Assembly: GCA_026686845.1 (NCBI GenBank)
Contig: JAIVEN010000014.1
Coordinates: 9,720,001 to 9,784,000, forward strand
DNA: 64,000 nt
Reading direction: 5' to 3'
Source of the DNA: Adenanthera pavonina
Lineage: Eukaryota; Streptophyta; Magnoliopsida; Fabales; Fabaceae
Position 1 is the first letter of the stretch. Every line of letters begins with the position of its first letter. The translations under genes and the position numbers were made by a program. Shown one piece after another: positions 1-13,870 of this stretch. The notes below the pieces were generated by a model. It was given only the letters and a program-made list of their open reading frames with translations, had not been told where the DNA came from and searched no databases.

Positions 1-464
1 ATATGCATTTATTAGTGAATTCCCCAGGAATACAATATTCGTTCTGAACTAAGCTCACAATTAACATACAACCCAACTCTTGGAGCATACTTTGTAAAAT
101 ACTATGCTATTTTTATATGCTTATATTAATAGTCGTAGGAATTTATTTTCAACCAAGATTAGATTTGGATATATTATCAAAATTTTTAATTCCATCTATA
201 GACCATAGTGATAACAAAAGTCAATTATTTTTTTTTTTGACAGAGCAACGGCTATGGCTTCTCATTAAATCCTCCAAATAGATATAGTTTAAAGTAAAAT
301 ATCATTGATAATCCAACTTAAAAAAAAAGGAAAAGAATTAATTCACTATTAAAAATTACAAATATTAATGCGTTATTTTATATATTAATCAATTTAATAT
401 AACCATTTTTTACACGGATGTAAGGTGAAGGGAGTGAGAAGAAAAAGTGAAGAGAGAAACAAAG

Positions 465-472
465 ACACGTGT
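465..472. promoter_or_regulatory. G-box/ABRE-like palindrome ACACGTGT
   Basis: An 8-bp palindrome with a CACGTG core lies about 530 bp upstream of the TMN start codon. This core is the binding site of plant bZIP and bHLH factors. A single copy can occur by chance, so the regulatory role is only inferred. Confidence 0.25.
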
Positions 473-837
473 ATCAACACTAATGAATACTTATTGATGT
501 CTATGTACTTATTTATTTACTCCCTTTCTCAAATTAGAGTTATCATGAATGGAGAGCAAAGTATTTAGACATAAGATAAAAAATGGATTAAATTTTCCAT
601 AGAAATATATAATTCACATGAACATCAATAAAAAAGTAAAACCGACTAGCCAATTTAATCAAGATGATGCGTAGTCTGAACTCTCAAAGTGTGTAGCATA
701 AGTAATTCTCAAATAGATCTATCCATTATTAATTGAAAGGAAAATGCTGGTGTACTTAATTCTTATGCCATGTGCGTTAGGCACATCATTATCGCCCTCT
801 GCCATTGACGAAGAGGATTTCCCACACCCTTTGAAAC

Positions 838-863
838 ATATATATATATATATATATATATAT
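838..863. repeat. (AT)n microsatellite
   Basis: Thirteen uninterrupted AT units lie about 140 bp upstream of the TMN start codon. It is probably length-polymorphic and may overlap a TATA-like promoter region. Confidence 0.9.
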
Positions 864-1004
864 CATTAGAGTTATGGTGAATGCGTGGAGATTCCATTGT
901 TTGTAATTGGATTGTGCTCCCCCACTCTCATCTCATGCACCTATTTGGCTAACCGGTAGTGGGAGAAGCCATTGCAGAGCCTCCCTCTCTCCGTCTCTCC
1001 GTTG

Positions 1005-4000
1005 ATGGGTATGTCAGTGCTGCGTTTTGCTGCGGCCATTTTCATTCTCTGCTGCGTAAGTCATGTCACATCTGATGAATCTGATCATCGTTACAAAGCG
1101 GGAGATTACGTTCCCTTTTACGCCAACAAGGTGGGACCCTTCCACAATCCCAGGTCAGCCTCGCTCAATTTCATTTCAATCTCAATTCTCCCCGGAAAAG
1201 CCGATACTGAAAATTTAACTTCCTACAAAATGATTTCGTTTGCAGTTTCTGTTATTTGATTTTTCAGTTTCTCGCCGTTATATATTTAAAGAAGAATGAA
1301 TATTCAATTGATCTTATGATGTGGATTAGTTTGGTAATAAGCATTCTAATATAATTACTCTGAAAGAATGGTGGCACCCATCAAATCAATGAGTTGAATT
1401 CTGGTTCTCTTTTGACCACCAAATGCTTGTTATTTGGCCCGTGAACGGATCAGATTCTGGTAAGTGGGTAAGTAGGAAATAAATGCTACTTCAGTGGCTT
1501 TGATTTTAATTCTGACTACGTCCAAGATAACTGTAAACTCAAACCGGATAAATTGATCTCCAACGCCAGATGGATAGGTTTGGTTTGCTTCAATTGCTAT
1601 TGAAGAAAACGCAGGGAGTGTTCACTTTAGATTTAAAAAGAATCATATTGACAATCAAGTTGCCTTCAGTTACATCTTCTCTATATTCTCCCTCTCTAAT
1701 TTAAATGTAGGGACCTTTTGTGTTCCCTACTGAACTTTCATCTGGATCATTGTTGAATTTTTATGATAAACCCTGCAGTGTATTGTTTTTCACAAAATAA
1801 AAGTTAAAAGACTCCTAAATTGTTTGTATTAACTAATTATCCAAATGAAAATATAAAAGACATTGAAATTGAAGTGATCGATCTTTAATGGTATCAAACT
1901 AGTTTGAGCAGGACATCCAATGCAACTCAAATGCATAATAATGACATATGGGCTGCTTGCGTGTTTCATTGTTTGGCTTATTATATGTTGTCATAAACAA
2001 GTGAGTTTTATATATTTTTCCATCACAACAGGGTGAATTTGCTAATTCATGTTTCTCTTCCTTTTATGCCAACAGTGAAACGTACCGATATTTTGACCTT
2101 CCCTTTTGCTCACCAGGTTGGTTTGCTGATACTGTTCCTATTTGGTGCTCTATTTTTGGTCCTACCCTACTTCTTGTAATTGACATTTGTTGGTTGCAGC
2201 CCATGTTGAAGAAAAGAAAGAAGCTCTCGGAGAAGTTTTAAATGGGGATCGATTAGTTGTTGCTCCTTATACACTGCCCTTCCTAGTTGATAAAGACCCT
2301 GAGAGCATTTGCAGAAAGACGCTGACAAGGAAAGAAGTTGCTAAATTTCGAGTTGCTGTCTTGAAGGACTACTTTTTCCAAATGTACTATGATGACTTGC
2401 CCATCTGGGGCTTCCTTGGAAAATTTGACAATGAAGAAGGGAAAGAAGATGACCCTACCGCATCCAGAGTTTATCTTTTTAAGCATCTTCATTTTGAAGT
2501 TCTTTACAATAGGGATCGCATCATTGACGTTATAGTAAGAAGTGATCAAACTGCACTTGTGGACCTCACAGAGGACAGGAAGGTAGATGTGGACTTCACA
2601 TATTCTGTCAAATGGATTCAAACAGATATTCCGTTTGAGAAGAGAATGGAGAAATACTCACAGGCTTCTACACTGCCGCATCACTTGGAAATTCATTGGT
2701 TTTCAATCATAAATTCCTGCGTGACTGTTCTCCTTTTGACTGGATTCCTTGCCACAATTCTCATGCGTATACTTAAAAATGATTTTGTTAAGTAAGAATA
2801 ATTCCCACCGATTAATCTGAGCCTTGCCTGCTCCCATGAATTAAAATCTTCTAATTTATGGCTCTGATATAACCACAATTTTAAACATGATAGGTTTACC
2901 CATGATGAGGAAGAAGTTGATGACCAGGAAGAGGGTGGATGGAAGTACATTCATGGTGATGTGTTCAGGTACCCCAGATACAAGTCTTTGTTGGCAGCAG
3001 CCATTGGATCTGGCACCCAGCTGTTTTCACTGTGAGTGCTCATCTTTAAAAGGAATTTGGCTGGATTTAGGTTTTTGTTTTATTCTTTTTTTGAGTTGTA
3101 TTGTTCATCTTTTACTAAACACGTATCTCTGCTACTATTTCCAGTACAATCTTCATCTTTATGCTGGCTCTAGTTGGTGTTTTCTATCCATACAACAGGG
3201 GAGCTCTGTTTACCGCACTAGTTATTATGTATGCTTTAACATCTGGGATTGCAGGCTACTCTGCAGCCTCCATCTATTGCATGATCGAAGGCAAAAACTG
3301 GGTAAATTCTCACTTCTTAGGTGAAATATATCATTTGCGCTTTCCTATAAGACTTCATTTTATAACTCATCTTAGTGTAGTGCTCATATCTGTGCAAGAA
3401 TGTCACTGTCTCCATTCATAAATTACCTTGAAATTTCTTTTTGAAGTATTTCGCTCTAACATAATTTTGCTGTATGATTATTTTTCTTTTTGTTCCAAAA
3501 TCCAAACTAAAGATTCCAGCACATGATTCTACGCCTTCGTCTACGGCTTATTCTAGTTTGCTGGCTTTGAAATGCTATCCAACATTGTCTCCGCATGGGT
3601 CACATTGATTACTAGCATATCGTAAATTATATGAATCTTTCCAACCAAATAATCTACATCTCCATAGTAGACATCATTATGTATTTAAGGATTTTCATTG
3701 CGATGCCATAGTTTTTCTCCCGGTTTTTGCATCCTCGTAAGAAATTACAATTCTAAATGCAGCATATTAACTGATGAAATTTTGGTTTATGGCTTGCTAG
3801 GTGAGGAATTTGGTATTGACTGGAAGCCTGTTCACTGGGCCTTTGTTTTTGACATTCTGCTTTCTTAATACCGTTGCTCTTGCCTATAACTCCACTGCAG
3901 CACTCCCATTTGGAACGATTGTTGTTATTTTTCTCATATGGACTCTTGTAACTTCACCTTTACTAGTACTGGGTGGAATTGCTGGCAAGAACAGCAGACC

Positions 4001-4642
4001 AGAGTTTCAAGCCCCTTGTCGCACCACAAAGTATCCCAGAGAGATCCCCTGCCTACCGTGGTACCGGAGAACTCTTCCTCAGATGGCTATGGCAGGGTTT
4101 TTGCCTTTCAGTGCCATTTACATTGAACTCTACTACATATTTGCTAGTGTCTGGGGTCACAGGATTTACACCATATACAGCATTCTGTTCATTGTATTCA
4201 TCATTCTCTTTATAGTCACTGCTTTCATCACTGTGGCATTGACATACTTTCAGCTTGCTGCTGAGGACCATGAATGGTGGTGGAGGTATGTTTCCTGAAT
4301 TCCTCTGCTCTATGTTTGCGTCTCAACCTTCTAAGTAAAATGCCCGGCCTTGTTTTTGTTTTCTCCTTTCTTTCTTCAAATTCCTTTATACACTAACTAA
4401 TGCAATCCTGGCATGAAACTAGGTCCTTCCTTTGTGGTGGATCAACAGGCTTGTTCATATATGGCTACTGCCTGTACTACTATCATGCAAGATCAGATAT
4501 GTATGGTTTCATGCAAACCTCATTCTTCTTTGGCTACATGGCTTGCATTTGCTATGGTTTCTTTCTCATGCTTGGAACTACCGGATTTCGTGCTTCTTTA
4601 ATCTTTGTCCGTCACATATATCGCTCTATCAAGTGCGAGTAG
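1005..4642 (+). CDS. TMN: Transmembrane nine (TM9SF/EMP70) family protein, TMN1-like
   Basis: A polytopic endomembrane protein of the TM9SF/EMP70 family, which works in the Golgi and endosomes in membrane-protein sorting. The coding exons I read are 1005-1153, 2076-2116, 2200-2791, 2894-3031, 3145-3301, 3801-4285 and 4423-4642. All junctions are GT-AG and keep phase, giving about 593 aa, the usual size of the shorter TMN class. The start is the first ATG (MGMSVLRF) and is followed by a signal peptide. The lumenal domain has the family motif KVGPFHNP...ETYRYFDLPFC across exons 1-2. The first membrane segment (about residues 230-254) precedes an acidic loop rich in D and E, then eight more hydrophobic segments. 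The protein ends in KCE, matching the K-X-D/E Golgi-retention signal known for plant members. No break is seen. Which of the TMN paralogues it is cannot be decided here. Confidence 0.95.
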
Positions 4643-5872
4643 CAACAGATTCACAGGATGAGTTTTCTTCTTCGGAATTATAGTGAAGCTGAAATATAGA
4701 AATTTCTTTTAAATCCTTTTTTTGCTAGAGATTAATCAAATAAAATCAGGGATAAATTTACAGGGGCACAATCGCTCTCAAAGTCTTTCATTTTATTATA
4801 GGCAATACAAAAAAAATAAGAGCATTACTTTTTAGTCTTCCTGTATATCGTTATTCTCACCTCAACAATTTTTTTCCTTTTTAAGTTTGAATGATTTGTT
4901 CGATTGGCAATTCACTCTTCGACCACCTAATTTATGTTTGGATAATAGAAAAAATAGTTCTTATCAAATTTTGTTATTTTTATAATAAATTATGATGATA
5001 AACTACGTATAATTATAATAAAATTTAAATAGTTATAAAAATTTATAATTATAATTATAAGAAACCATGGATGTCTAGTTTTGTAGACTTTAGAGCACAC
5101 AGCTTTCAGAGTCATGCCAGCATGGTTTTGAAAAGGGACTAATGATGAGTCAATATATCAGCCAATTAATATATTTTATTAATATATATATATATATGTA
5201 TATGTATTCGTGGACAGTTGCACTATTCATAAATGTAACTATAACTCATTTGGTTCTCTAGTTATTACTGCTGTTAGTGCCCTTATTACCAAAGTATGGT
5301 CTTCTGAATTGAATTATTTGGTTGCACGGCATTTTCATGGGGTAACATGTACTGGATTGATATTTTTTTTTTTATAAAGAAAAAAGCGATACATTCTACC
5401 ACACATTTACAAACAGAACAACAATGCCGAGGTCAACACAAAGAAAGTTAACCAAAGCATCTAGGAACTAATCCTTCATATTTAAACAGCAAGTTTCTGC
5501 AACAATCATGAACCTCCCATAGCCATTGCAATTTGCAAAACATAGACGTTATGATATTCCGAGGGTGTATGGAGACGGTGTAAAACATACTTCAAATAAA
5601 TTAATGGAAGCATGTTTTTTCTCGGACACCCAAAAATAGCCTTGCAGTTACAATTTACAAAGCATGAAAACCAATATAACAGATAGAAAATTCTGATTAA
5701 ATTTTAGTATTACATTATCCCCTCGTCGTCATACTACACATGCTCACATAAATAGCATTAGTCAATCCACATCTCTCGTCAACAAACAGAAGCTACAAAG
5801 GGAAAGGTCCAATATATCTTCTTAGTAAAAAGTAATCCAAAATTAGTCACAATTAGCGATCCATGAAATGTT
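4643..5872. other. Convergent intergenic region between TMN and PRP38
   Basis: This region holds the 3' UTRs of two convergent genes. It is AT-rich and has a short TA microsatellite near 5181-5197. I see no other gene. Confidence 0.6.
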
Positions 5873-8800
5873 TCAGTACTTCCAGGTGGAACCACCGAGT
5901 CTAATAACCTCTTCACCTCCATTATCCTTTCCAGGGATTCTTTCCATGCTGGCATCACGTCTACTATCACCTAAATCACCATAAATATCCTTCAGCTTAG
6001 CTAGATTGCTGGAAGTAGATGTCTTGTCCTTACTTCCATCCCTTTGTGGACTAGAATGGGATTCAAACCGAGCAGAGCCAGCTTGCAAGCTCTGACTTCT
6101 ACTCCTGCTCCTGCTCCTACTTTGGTAGTACCTACTACCATTGTGCCTTCTGTTGTCATAATCTCGGCTACTTTCTCTCCCTGCATACTTGGACCTCCTA
6201 TCATAATCATAACTCCGCTCTCTATCCCTTTCTCTTTCCCTATCCCTCCTATCTCTATCCCTCTCTCGATCTCTATCCCGGTCCTGGTGCCTTTCTCTGT
6301 CCCTGTCCCGATCCCTGCCCCTATCTCGGTCCCAGTCCCTATCCCTGTCCCTATCATAATCCCGATCCATGTCTCTGTCCCTAGACTGAGAGCGATCTTG
6401 GTCCCTTTCCCTATCATATTCACGGCTCCGGCTTCGTCGAATACTTGGAGACCTTTGCTCATCACTACCATTTCTCTCATGAGATGGACCAGGTAAAGTA
6501 CGGCGAATAGGGGATGAGTCCCTTGTTGAAGCACGATGTGGAGCCCGCTGACCAAAAGAGACCGAAAGGGCAGCTTTCACAGAAGGAGGTCTGCGGGCAG
6601 TCTCATCAGAACCATGGCGGGTGCATTCCCCAGTTGTACCAGAATGTGTGGTGGGGAGCTTCAATTTCTCAAGATTAGACACTATCTGCCGCATTACAGG
6701 AACAGGGACGCGGGGAAAGAGTGTGTCGAAGTAGTACTGCAAAAGTAGAACACATTCATGAATATGGCTCAGGTTAGGGTCAAAGAAAAATTAAAAAAAA
6801 ATAAATAAATGGAATCCCAGGGTTGGACAAAATACAGCAATTGTTACATTCTAGTGAGTCAATATGTACCATGCACAAAATGTTCAAAAACATGATACCT
6901 AACAGATTAAATACCTGAAAACATGAAACTACCCACCATAAAGGAGATAATAACCATTTAACTACAACAAATAGTAAAATTATGATGTATATATACCCAT
7001 GCATTCTATACAAATGGCTTAGTTTGGGACAAAGACAGGAAATTCTTGACCATAGCTAGAGAGTCAAGTAATGAAGAATAACCAAGAGTGATGACATATG
7101 TAATTTATACACACAATAACCAAAAGGAAAATAAAAATCTGAATATAGCACTAACAGAAGTATTGATTAAAAGTGGTATTTACAAGGGAAGCAAGAGGAA
7201 TATATCAGAAGCACTTTAATTTCTCTCCAGAATCCCTTCCATGGGTAAGGTAATCAGATAATGCAGTCACCGTACAAACTCCTATATTTTATAACAAAAT
7301 GACTAAATGAAATGGCTTCCACTTTCTCGGATTTCGGTAACCCCCTCTCCCAGAAGAAAATTAAAAAGAAAAACTAGGATTGCATTCCCTTTGCTAAGAG
7401 GCACAAAAGCAACCACATCCCGTCATGATTCACTAATAATCCCAAACCAGGGAGAAAGAGAAGAAAGAACAATTTTGGAATTATTCACATGCATCCTCAT
7501 TTTGGCTTCACAACGCACTATGCATTAGGAAAGTCAATAATCACAGTCGTAGTCATGAAAAGGAGAACACTCATTTGAGCGCCATCAATTCCAGGTCGGA
7601 TATCTAATTGCCCAGGTGATAATGATAGTATCGTATCTTGCATCTCACTTTTTTCTAATCAAAGCACGGTCAATTCAGGGAAAGAAATTTAATCAATTAA
7701 ATTCTTATTACTTGCCTTTTTCTTTGTAATCTAAACAATTGTAAGAAAATGAACCTTGAAGAGAATTTGAATTTCAGAAAAGTTGGACCTTAAATGAGCC
7801 AAAGCACCACAACTAGCCAGACGCATGATCAGATCATAAAGCTGTTTGTCAGGCTAGAGCAGTTGGACTGAATGTCATGACAAGGCTTGCCTAATATTAA
7901 AAAAGCCTAGGTAACACCAAGATTCAAAAGCTCAAGCTTGAGAATATTCATTTCTACCAAAGTTATGGTCATCTTTAGATATATCTCTCAATATTATCGT
8001 CAAGAAGAATTATTTTCTCCATATAAACACAAATATTGATCTTCAACTATTAGTAAGAATATTGACAATAAATGAATCTGTAAAAATGAAACAAATCGCC
8101 ATGCCAGGCTCTGGTCCTTATAAAGACTAAGACAGGTTGAATAGTTTGCAGCTTTGAGAATAAAATATGTTGAATAAAGAGGCACACAACAAAAAGAGAC
8201 AGTAAAATTTTATGGTTGACAAGAAATTTAAAACGGGCACTCCTAAGTTGAAGGGATGGATTGCTGAGCATCACACCATAGTACATGATAATAATCTTCA
8301 TTACTTCAACATAATGAAGCTCCATAAAGGAAAACCCTCAAAAGATTTAAAGATGAAGGAAGAAAGACAGAAGGGACTCCATAAGACTTATGACGTATAC
8401 CAACTCCAGAAAAAGTGCAGTACCAAGTAGAGCAGAATGTTGTGCAAGTGTGGGCTGGATTTCACACATGGCAAGGATGGATTACCAAGGGTTTGCACGT
8501 GATACAAAAATGCAGAGTTTATGTTATAGGGGGCATGTAAAATAGCCCCACTCCAAACAAGAAAAGTAAAGTGGAAAAGAGGAACAGCGAGAAGGGGGAA
8601 AATTTAAAGCAAGTAAGCAACTAAAAAATATTACTCAACTTCTTGACCATATTAAAATTTTCACATGACTGTTCTGGAAGACCTCAGAAATGTGATTTTA
8701 AAAAACATATACACGACCCCGCATATGAAGTCACAAGAGCATTCAATAAACAGAGTATGATGTACAAGAAAAAATGAAAAATTCTTGTCAGCTAATTCTA

Positions 8801-11800
8801 ATAAACAATTATTTGTAGGTATATAAGTCTTATGTCCAAAAGATACTGAAAGCACCTCATAGGACCGTTACTCCAAATTATGGGATGATGAGAAACATAT
8901 CTTCTTTTGCAATCTTGTGATGCAGCTGGATTCTGGAAGGAGAGCTCTGAAGACAGAAATCTCAGTTTATCTAGTCAAAAATGAGTCAAATGATTTTTCT
9001 TTTCCTTGTCATTGTATGACATTACATTTAGAAATCTCAATATCAAGAGATCAGGAAACACTTTGCTGACTATCATGCAAAGCTATTTGATTCTACAAGC
9101 AAAAGGAAAGCATGAGACCAAAGAAATTAAACCAGGAAGCATACTCATGTAAACTGTAGTTTGATATACTTAATGGTAACTAACCTGTCCAAGGAGTAAA
9201 TCACGGATATATACACCCATTGGGGTCATGCGTCCATTAGATCCCGGTGAAAATTCCTGACAAACACCATCATAATATGAAATGAAGGATAATAATATAA
9301 TATCAGGAAGTACTTTTAACAGTTATCCTGAAAAGGGGATACTTAAAGATAACAGAAATTCAAATTTAAGTATTTAAAAAATAGAAAACTAGTAATCAGA
9401 GTCCAGAAATGTTCTGTTCAAACATGAGATTATCACAATATTTAAGACATAATCCATTTCATACAGTAACTACGCAGTATCCAAGGAATAAATTATGTAC
9501 AATTGAAGCAAATGCCACGTCAAATACAACTTGATGGGAAAAGTGCACACTCAATAATTATCACATGTATGGAGAATATTTCTCATTGCCTAGATGCCAT
9601 GCCACATCACACTTAAAATTGCAAACTCTGAAAACTGCTTGATGCAGAACTAACATAATAAAAACTACAGAACTCATCAATCAGTTGCAAAATCTTGGTT
9701 CAACCCCTCAAACATCAGGTAACACTGCAGCCACTCCTTCAACACAAAATAATACTCAATTATGCCAACTGTGGGACCATTAGCCCCAAGCAGAAGCAGA
9801 AGGAAAAACTTCTCTAAATTGCTAAACAACTAGGAAAAAAGAAAGTATTAAAGGAGGTGTCCATTTCTATCAGCAGCTCAACGCCAAACTAAGTATCCGT
9901 CCTTTTGTTTGATTCACTTTCAATCTGTGGATTCAAGACAAGAACTAACCAGTAACCAGAATATGAAAAATTTGTTTGTTGTTATCCATAATTTTATCTC
10001 CTGGCATTGATATAACATTTAACATTTAATCCTCACCCTCTCAGTAATTTTGTCATATTTAACCCTCATTGCATTTCATTATGCCTTTATGGGATAAATA
10101 TGCCGACCAACCATACATAATTTACAAGCATCACATTATAGAGTTTGATGTGAACTTCACAATTCATGAGTAGTACAACTTGCTATAGATTTTATTTTAT
10201 CTATTGAGATATTGATATTGATTCCAAAATGTAGTAGTACACTGCTCTTCGCCTTTTCTCCTACCAAAAACCACAACATAAAAGCATTTATTTCATAATG
10301 TAATTGTGTCTCTGGATTCCTGCTTCCTCACATAATATCATCCCCAAATACCTATCACGGGTTTTGGCCCGAAAAAAAAAATACCTACCCTTCATTTGCT
10401 TTGTTATCATCGTATATCAGTCAAGAAGTCCCTCCTCAGTAATACCACCTATTGTCACCTCAATACTAGGCTCCATTCAACAACAAACTCAACTCCCTTT
10501 TGTTACAGGTTTACAGCATCAAGCGTGGCTCCTGTCATAGGCTTCACTTCCACAATATCCTTTCCTAATAATTTCCTGTCCTTCACAAATCAATCATAAA
10601 TGGAAAATCCAGTAACAACTGACATAATTCTAAGCACACAATTTCAACCCCAAGAAGTGTCCCTAAAAGTAACTATTACAAATCCATTCTTCAATAAAAC
10701 CAGGACCATACTAAGTGTCACATCAGTTCGTATTCCTTTTGGGCTCCGCCAACATGCTTAACTGCTCATCACTAGTGCATTTAACAGTTATATTAGCACA
10801 TTCACAGAGGCACGAGAGGGAAGATGAACCAGCACAGCTCATCAAGTCCTCACCCAACTCCTTTCAAGTATTACTTTCAGTAGAAATACTCTTCAATCTC
10901 ATGAAGCCTTCTCCTAAAAAGCCAGGAACCCCAAAAAAGCTCCTAACATATCTACGCATACACGTATGAGAGGAAAAATTCAACCATTGCCCAATACATG
11001 AAACAATGATACCAAAGGAACTTAATAAATCTCACTATATGATAGGTTTCAAGGGTTACAGCAGTCATACACGTGCCTTCATACCTCATCATCTTTGACG
11101 TATGGCTCAAACCAGTTCCACAGGCTCTTTGGATCAGCAACATATCTCAAATAAAGAAATCCAATCTGCAAATAATATCAAGAATAATATAGAAAGTAAC
11201 ATACACAAAATCAGATCTCAAGATAAAATTGCTAAAAAACTCATTAATAGTAATGTTGCACGTAAAGCTACAACTCTGAAAAGAAAAAAAAATTGCTGAT
11301 AAGCAACAACATACAGCCTCTCGATTTTGATAACAAGCAGAATATATCAAAACAGGCACAAAACTTGAGTTCAAGAGCCATGACATAAAAGATAGAAGTA
11401 AATGCAATTCTCTTTACAAGTATAAAAGAAGTGATCAAACTGAAGTAAAATAGAAATATTTTACTTCTAAAGTAAACACATAAACCTCTTCCAGATACTA
11501 TGAAATTACAAAAACCTTTTTGTTTGAAAATTGCACATACATCAACAGAAATACTCTAAACGTGAATGTACACATTCAAGCTAATAAATTTAAATCCATA
11601 CTTCCCAAGTATGTATAAATTAATTCAGGTTAGTGTTTTTGAGGCTAGCGTTGTTAAAAAATCATCAACATAACACATCACACCAGTATCTTATAGTATT
11701 CTGAACTAACAGCAACATAAAATAATAGAGGAGGTCTATTCATGAAGTAATTTCTGAAAGGGAGAAAAGGAGTACTTTTTCTAGATAATAAATCAACAAA

Positions 11801-12997
11801 ACCAGAAATAGAGAGATAAAGATGGATAGAGAAGTAATGATCATAAGTGCTGAACAAAATGTGCTGAAACAAATAGCACTAACAACAGGTACACCTCAAA
11901 GGCACGAATCATGACTGTAGTGAACAGTTCTCAAGTCAACAGCTAAGAAAATAACAATTGTGTGATCTGTATGAGGAAATCAGTAACACAAATGATGGCA
12001 TTATGGGATACAGAATTTACTCTCCACTGTAATAGCACTAAGCCACTAATCAATGAATTTACTCTCCAATACCCATGTCACAACCACACCCTTCTTTAGT
12101 GTCTCCTGTTATCCTCTTCAAATATACTTACTCTTGCATGTCGGAGCAAGCATTTCAATATCTGAATACCCAACGAGCCTTAATACTCTAGACCACATTC
12201 TAGATTAAATCCACTCCCACATTTGTACAAATTATATTTATATCTCATCTTATCAATCATGTGTTATTACATTGGACCACAATTCACACTATCCTAATGG
12301 GGAAATATCTTAGGCACATTTTTTATGTCTTTGCAATTGACTTCTCTAATAAAAATATGACAAATGGACGCTTGTTACAGCTCAACACCACAAAATTGGG
12401 TCATTCAAAAATGTGTTTCCGTGTATCAATGTTTTTATTGGAGACCTTAATATGAAACACCTGAGGAAATCTACCTACATCTAATGTTAATGTAATTATG
12501 GGGTACAATATAGCAAGAATGCAATTTTACCTGTCCCTAAACTCCATACTAAATAGCATATACGAGGGAAGTAGAGGTATTCATTCATACTCAAACCAGA
12601 AAAAATTTACATATACACACATCTCATGATATGAATGCACAAAGCTTTCAGTACTTACAATAAAACAATACAGAAAAGGCCCATATAAATTGCCAGGCGC
12701 CATACTTACAGCTCTTATGTAAGGAGAATCAGGGTGTTTTAACAGTCCATGCATTTGTTTGACAGTGAGCTTCATAGTAAAAAACTTGTAAAGAAGACAG
12801 AATGCAGTTGAGGGACCACGACAATTTCCTGTCATCCAAGGCTCCACGTGATCAACTTGATTGTAAATCTCATCAATAACTTCATGGTATGTCTTTAGTC
12901 GATAGAGCTCCTTGAAGTAATCAGACGACAAAATATTCATGCAAAGTACTTTCTCAAGCAGAGAATCAATTGGCTTGCCACAAGTTTGTATCTCCAT
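5873..12997 (-). CDS. PRP38: PRP38 family pre-mRNA splicing factor with RD/RE/RS-rich tail
   Basis: A spliceosomal protein of the PRP38 family. PRP38 belongs to the tri-snRNP/B complex and is needed for spliceosome activation in the nucleus. Coding exons in transcript order are 12997-12710, 11165-11085, 9256-9185 and 6736-5873, all phase 0 with GT-AG junctions, giving 434 aa. The start MEIQTCGKPIDSLLEKVL is the first ATG and matches plant homologues. The PRP38 domain covers about residues 1-175, with motifs such as VEPWMTGNCRGPSTAFCLLY, RAIGFLYLRYV, GVYIRDLLLGQ and YYFDTLFPR. A tail follows with an alternating RD/RE tract at about residues 247-323 and an RS block at about 353-362. Introns are long (1.5, 1.8 and 2.4 kb). 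The tail produces a long meaningless antisense ORF. The gene appears intact. Arabidopsis has a close homologue with the same exon content. Confidence 0.94.
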
Positions 12998-13870
12998 GAT
13001 GGATGTCAAAATATACTGCGCTCTGAGAATTGAAATTTAAACAACGTCGCGTCTCACAAAGAATATGCAAAGTGTGATGATCTCCTTCCTGCAGAGAGCC
13101 AGAAAATAAAACTACTAATCTTAATACACCAAGCTCATTATAGCACGATGTGAAAGAACTCATAAAATGATTATAATTACAATATGGATTTCCTTCCTTT
13201 GGCTTAATACAAAAGCTACATACAACACAAACCTATTCACAGAAACCAAGGTTCACAACTTTTAGCGTCAATTTAGTAAATGAATTACTACAAATACAAA
13301 AAAGAAAGAAAGAAAGAACTAAAATAAGACGGCTCATCAAAACCATTACCGTTACAGGAAAAAGTGGGGAAAGGTAACAATCTCAAATAAAACCACTTTA
13401 AAGCTCAAATTACTAGAGATGAGCAATGTCCTACACCCAGATCAAGAATTAGAAGAAGAACGAGGTGCCAGAGCACAGGTACGTGAAGAACCCTAGAACC
13501 AAAACTTTAAAAAAATAGAGAAAGACTTTAACAAAATTCACAATCGGGTCCAAAATTGAACTTCGGATTTATTATACCTACAACTGGAACGTACAAAATA
13601 ACACGACAGGCACATCAAGGCGAGTTCAAAAGGCATAAAAATAGAGAGGGGGGTGTGAATAAAAGAGAACACACCAATGAGCACCAGCGTAAAAAGGGTT
13701 ATTTCAACAACGGACAGTAGAAGGATGGAGCTGAAGAAGGGAGGTGAGCCCACGAACCTTAATAGCGGCGTCGCGTGGGTCTGCTACTCGATTTGGTATT
13801 CAATCATGGAACGCAGCGGCAAGAGGGAATGTAGAACGGCGGCTACTCTGGTTATACCATGTGGTTAAGT
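12998..13870 (-). other. 5' UTR of PRP38 with an intron
   Basis: Upstream of the PRP38 ATG on the minus strand, a CTGCAG acceptor makes a leader exon at 13088-12998. A donor AAG|GTTCGT at 13758 would end a first leader exon lying in a GC-richer block at about 13759-13870. This implies a 5' UTR intron of about 670 bp. It is inferred from splice signals and base composition only. Confidence 0.5.

Larger units (their letters stand above)
1..1004. other. AT-rich region upstream of TMN
   Basis: No reading frame here resembles a known protein. It is AT-rich and ends in the presumed promoter and 5' leader of the TMN gene. It contains a G-box-like palindrome and an AT microsatellite, listed separately. 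The pyrimidine-rich stretch just before the first ATG looks like a plant 5' UTR. Confidence 0.6.

Noticed and set aside
6044..6496. 150-codon plus-strand ORF rich in Ile, Pro and Val
   Set aside because: It is the antisense shadow of the RD/RE/RS repeat codons of the PRP38 gene and has no family features.
6001..6555. 184-codon minus-strand ORF rich in Gly, Ile and Thr
   Set aside because: It overlaps the PRP38 last exon in another frame and is a product of the same repeats.
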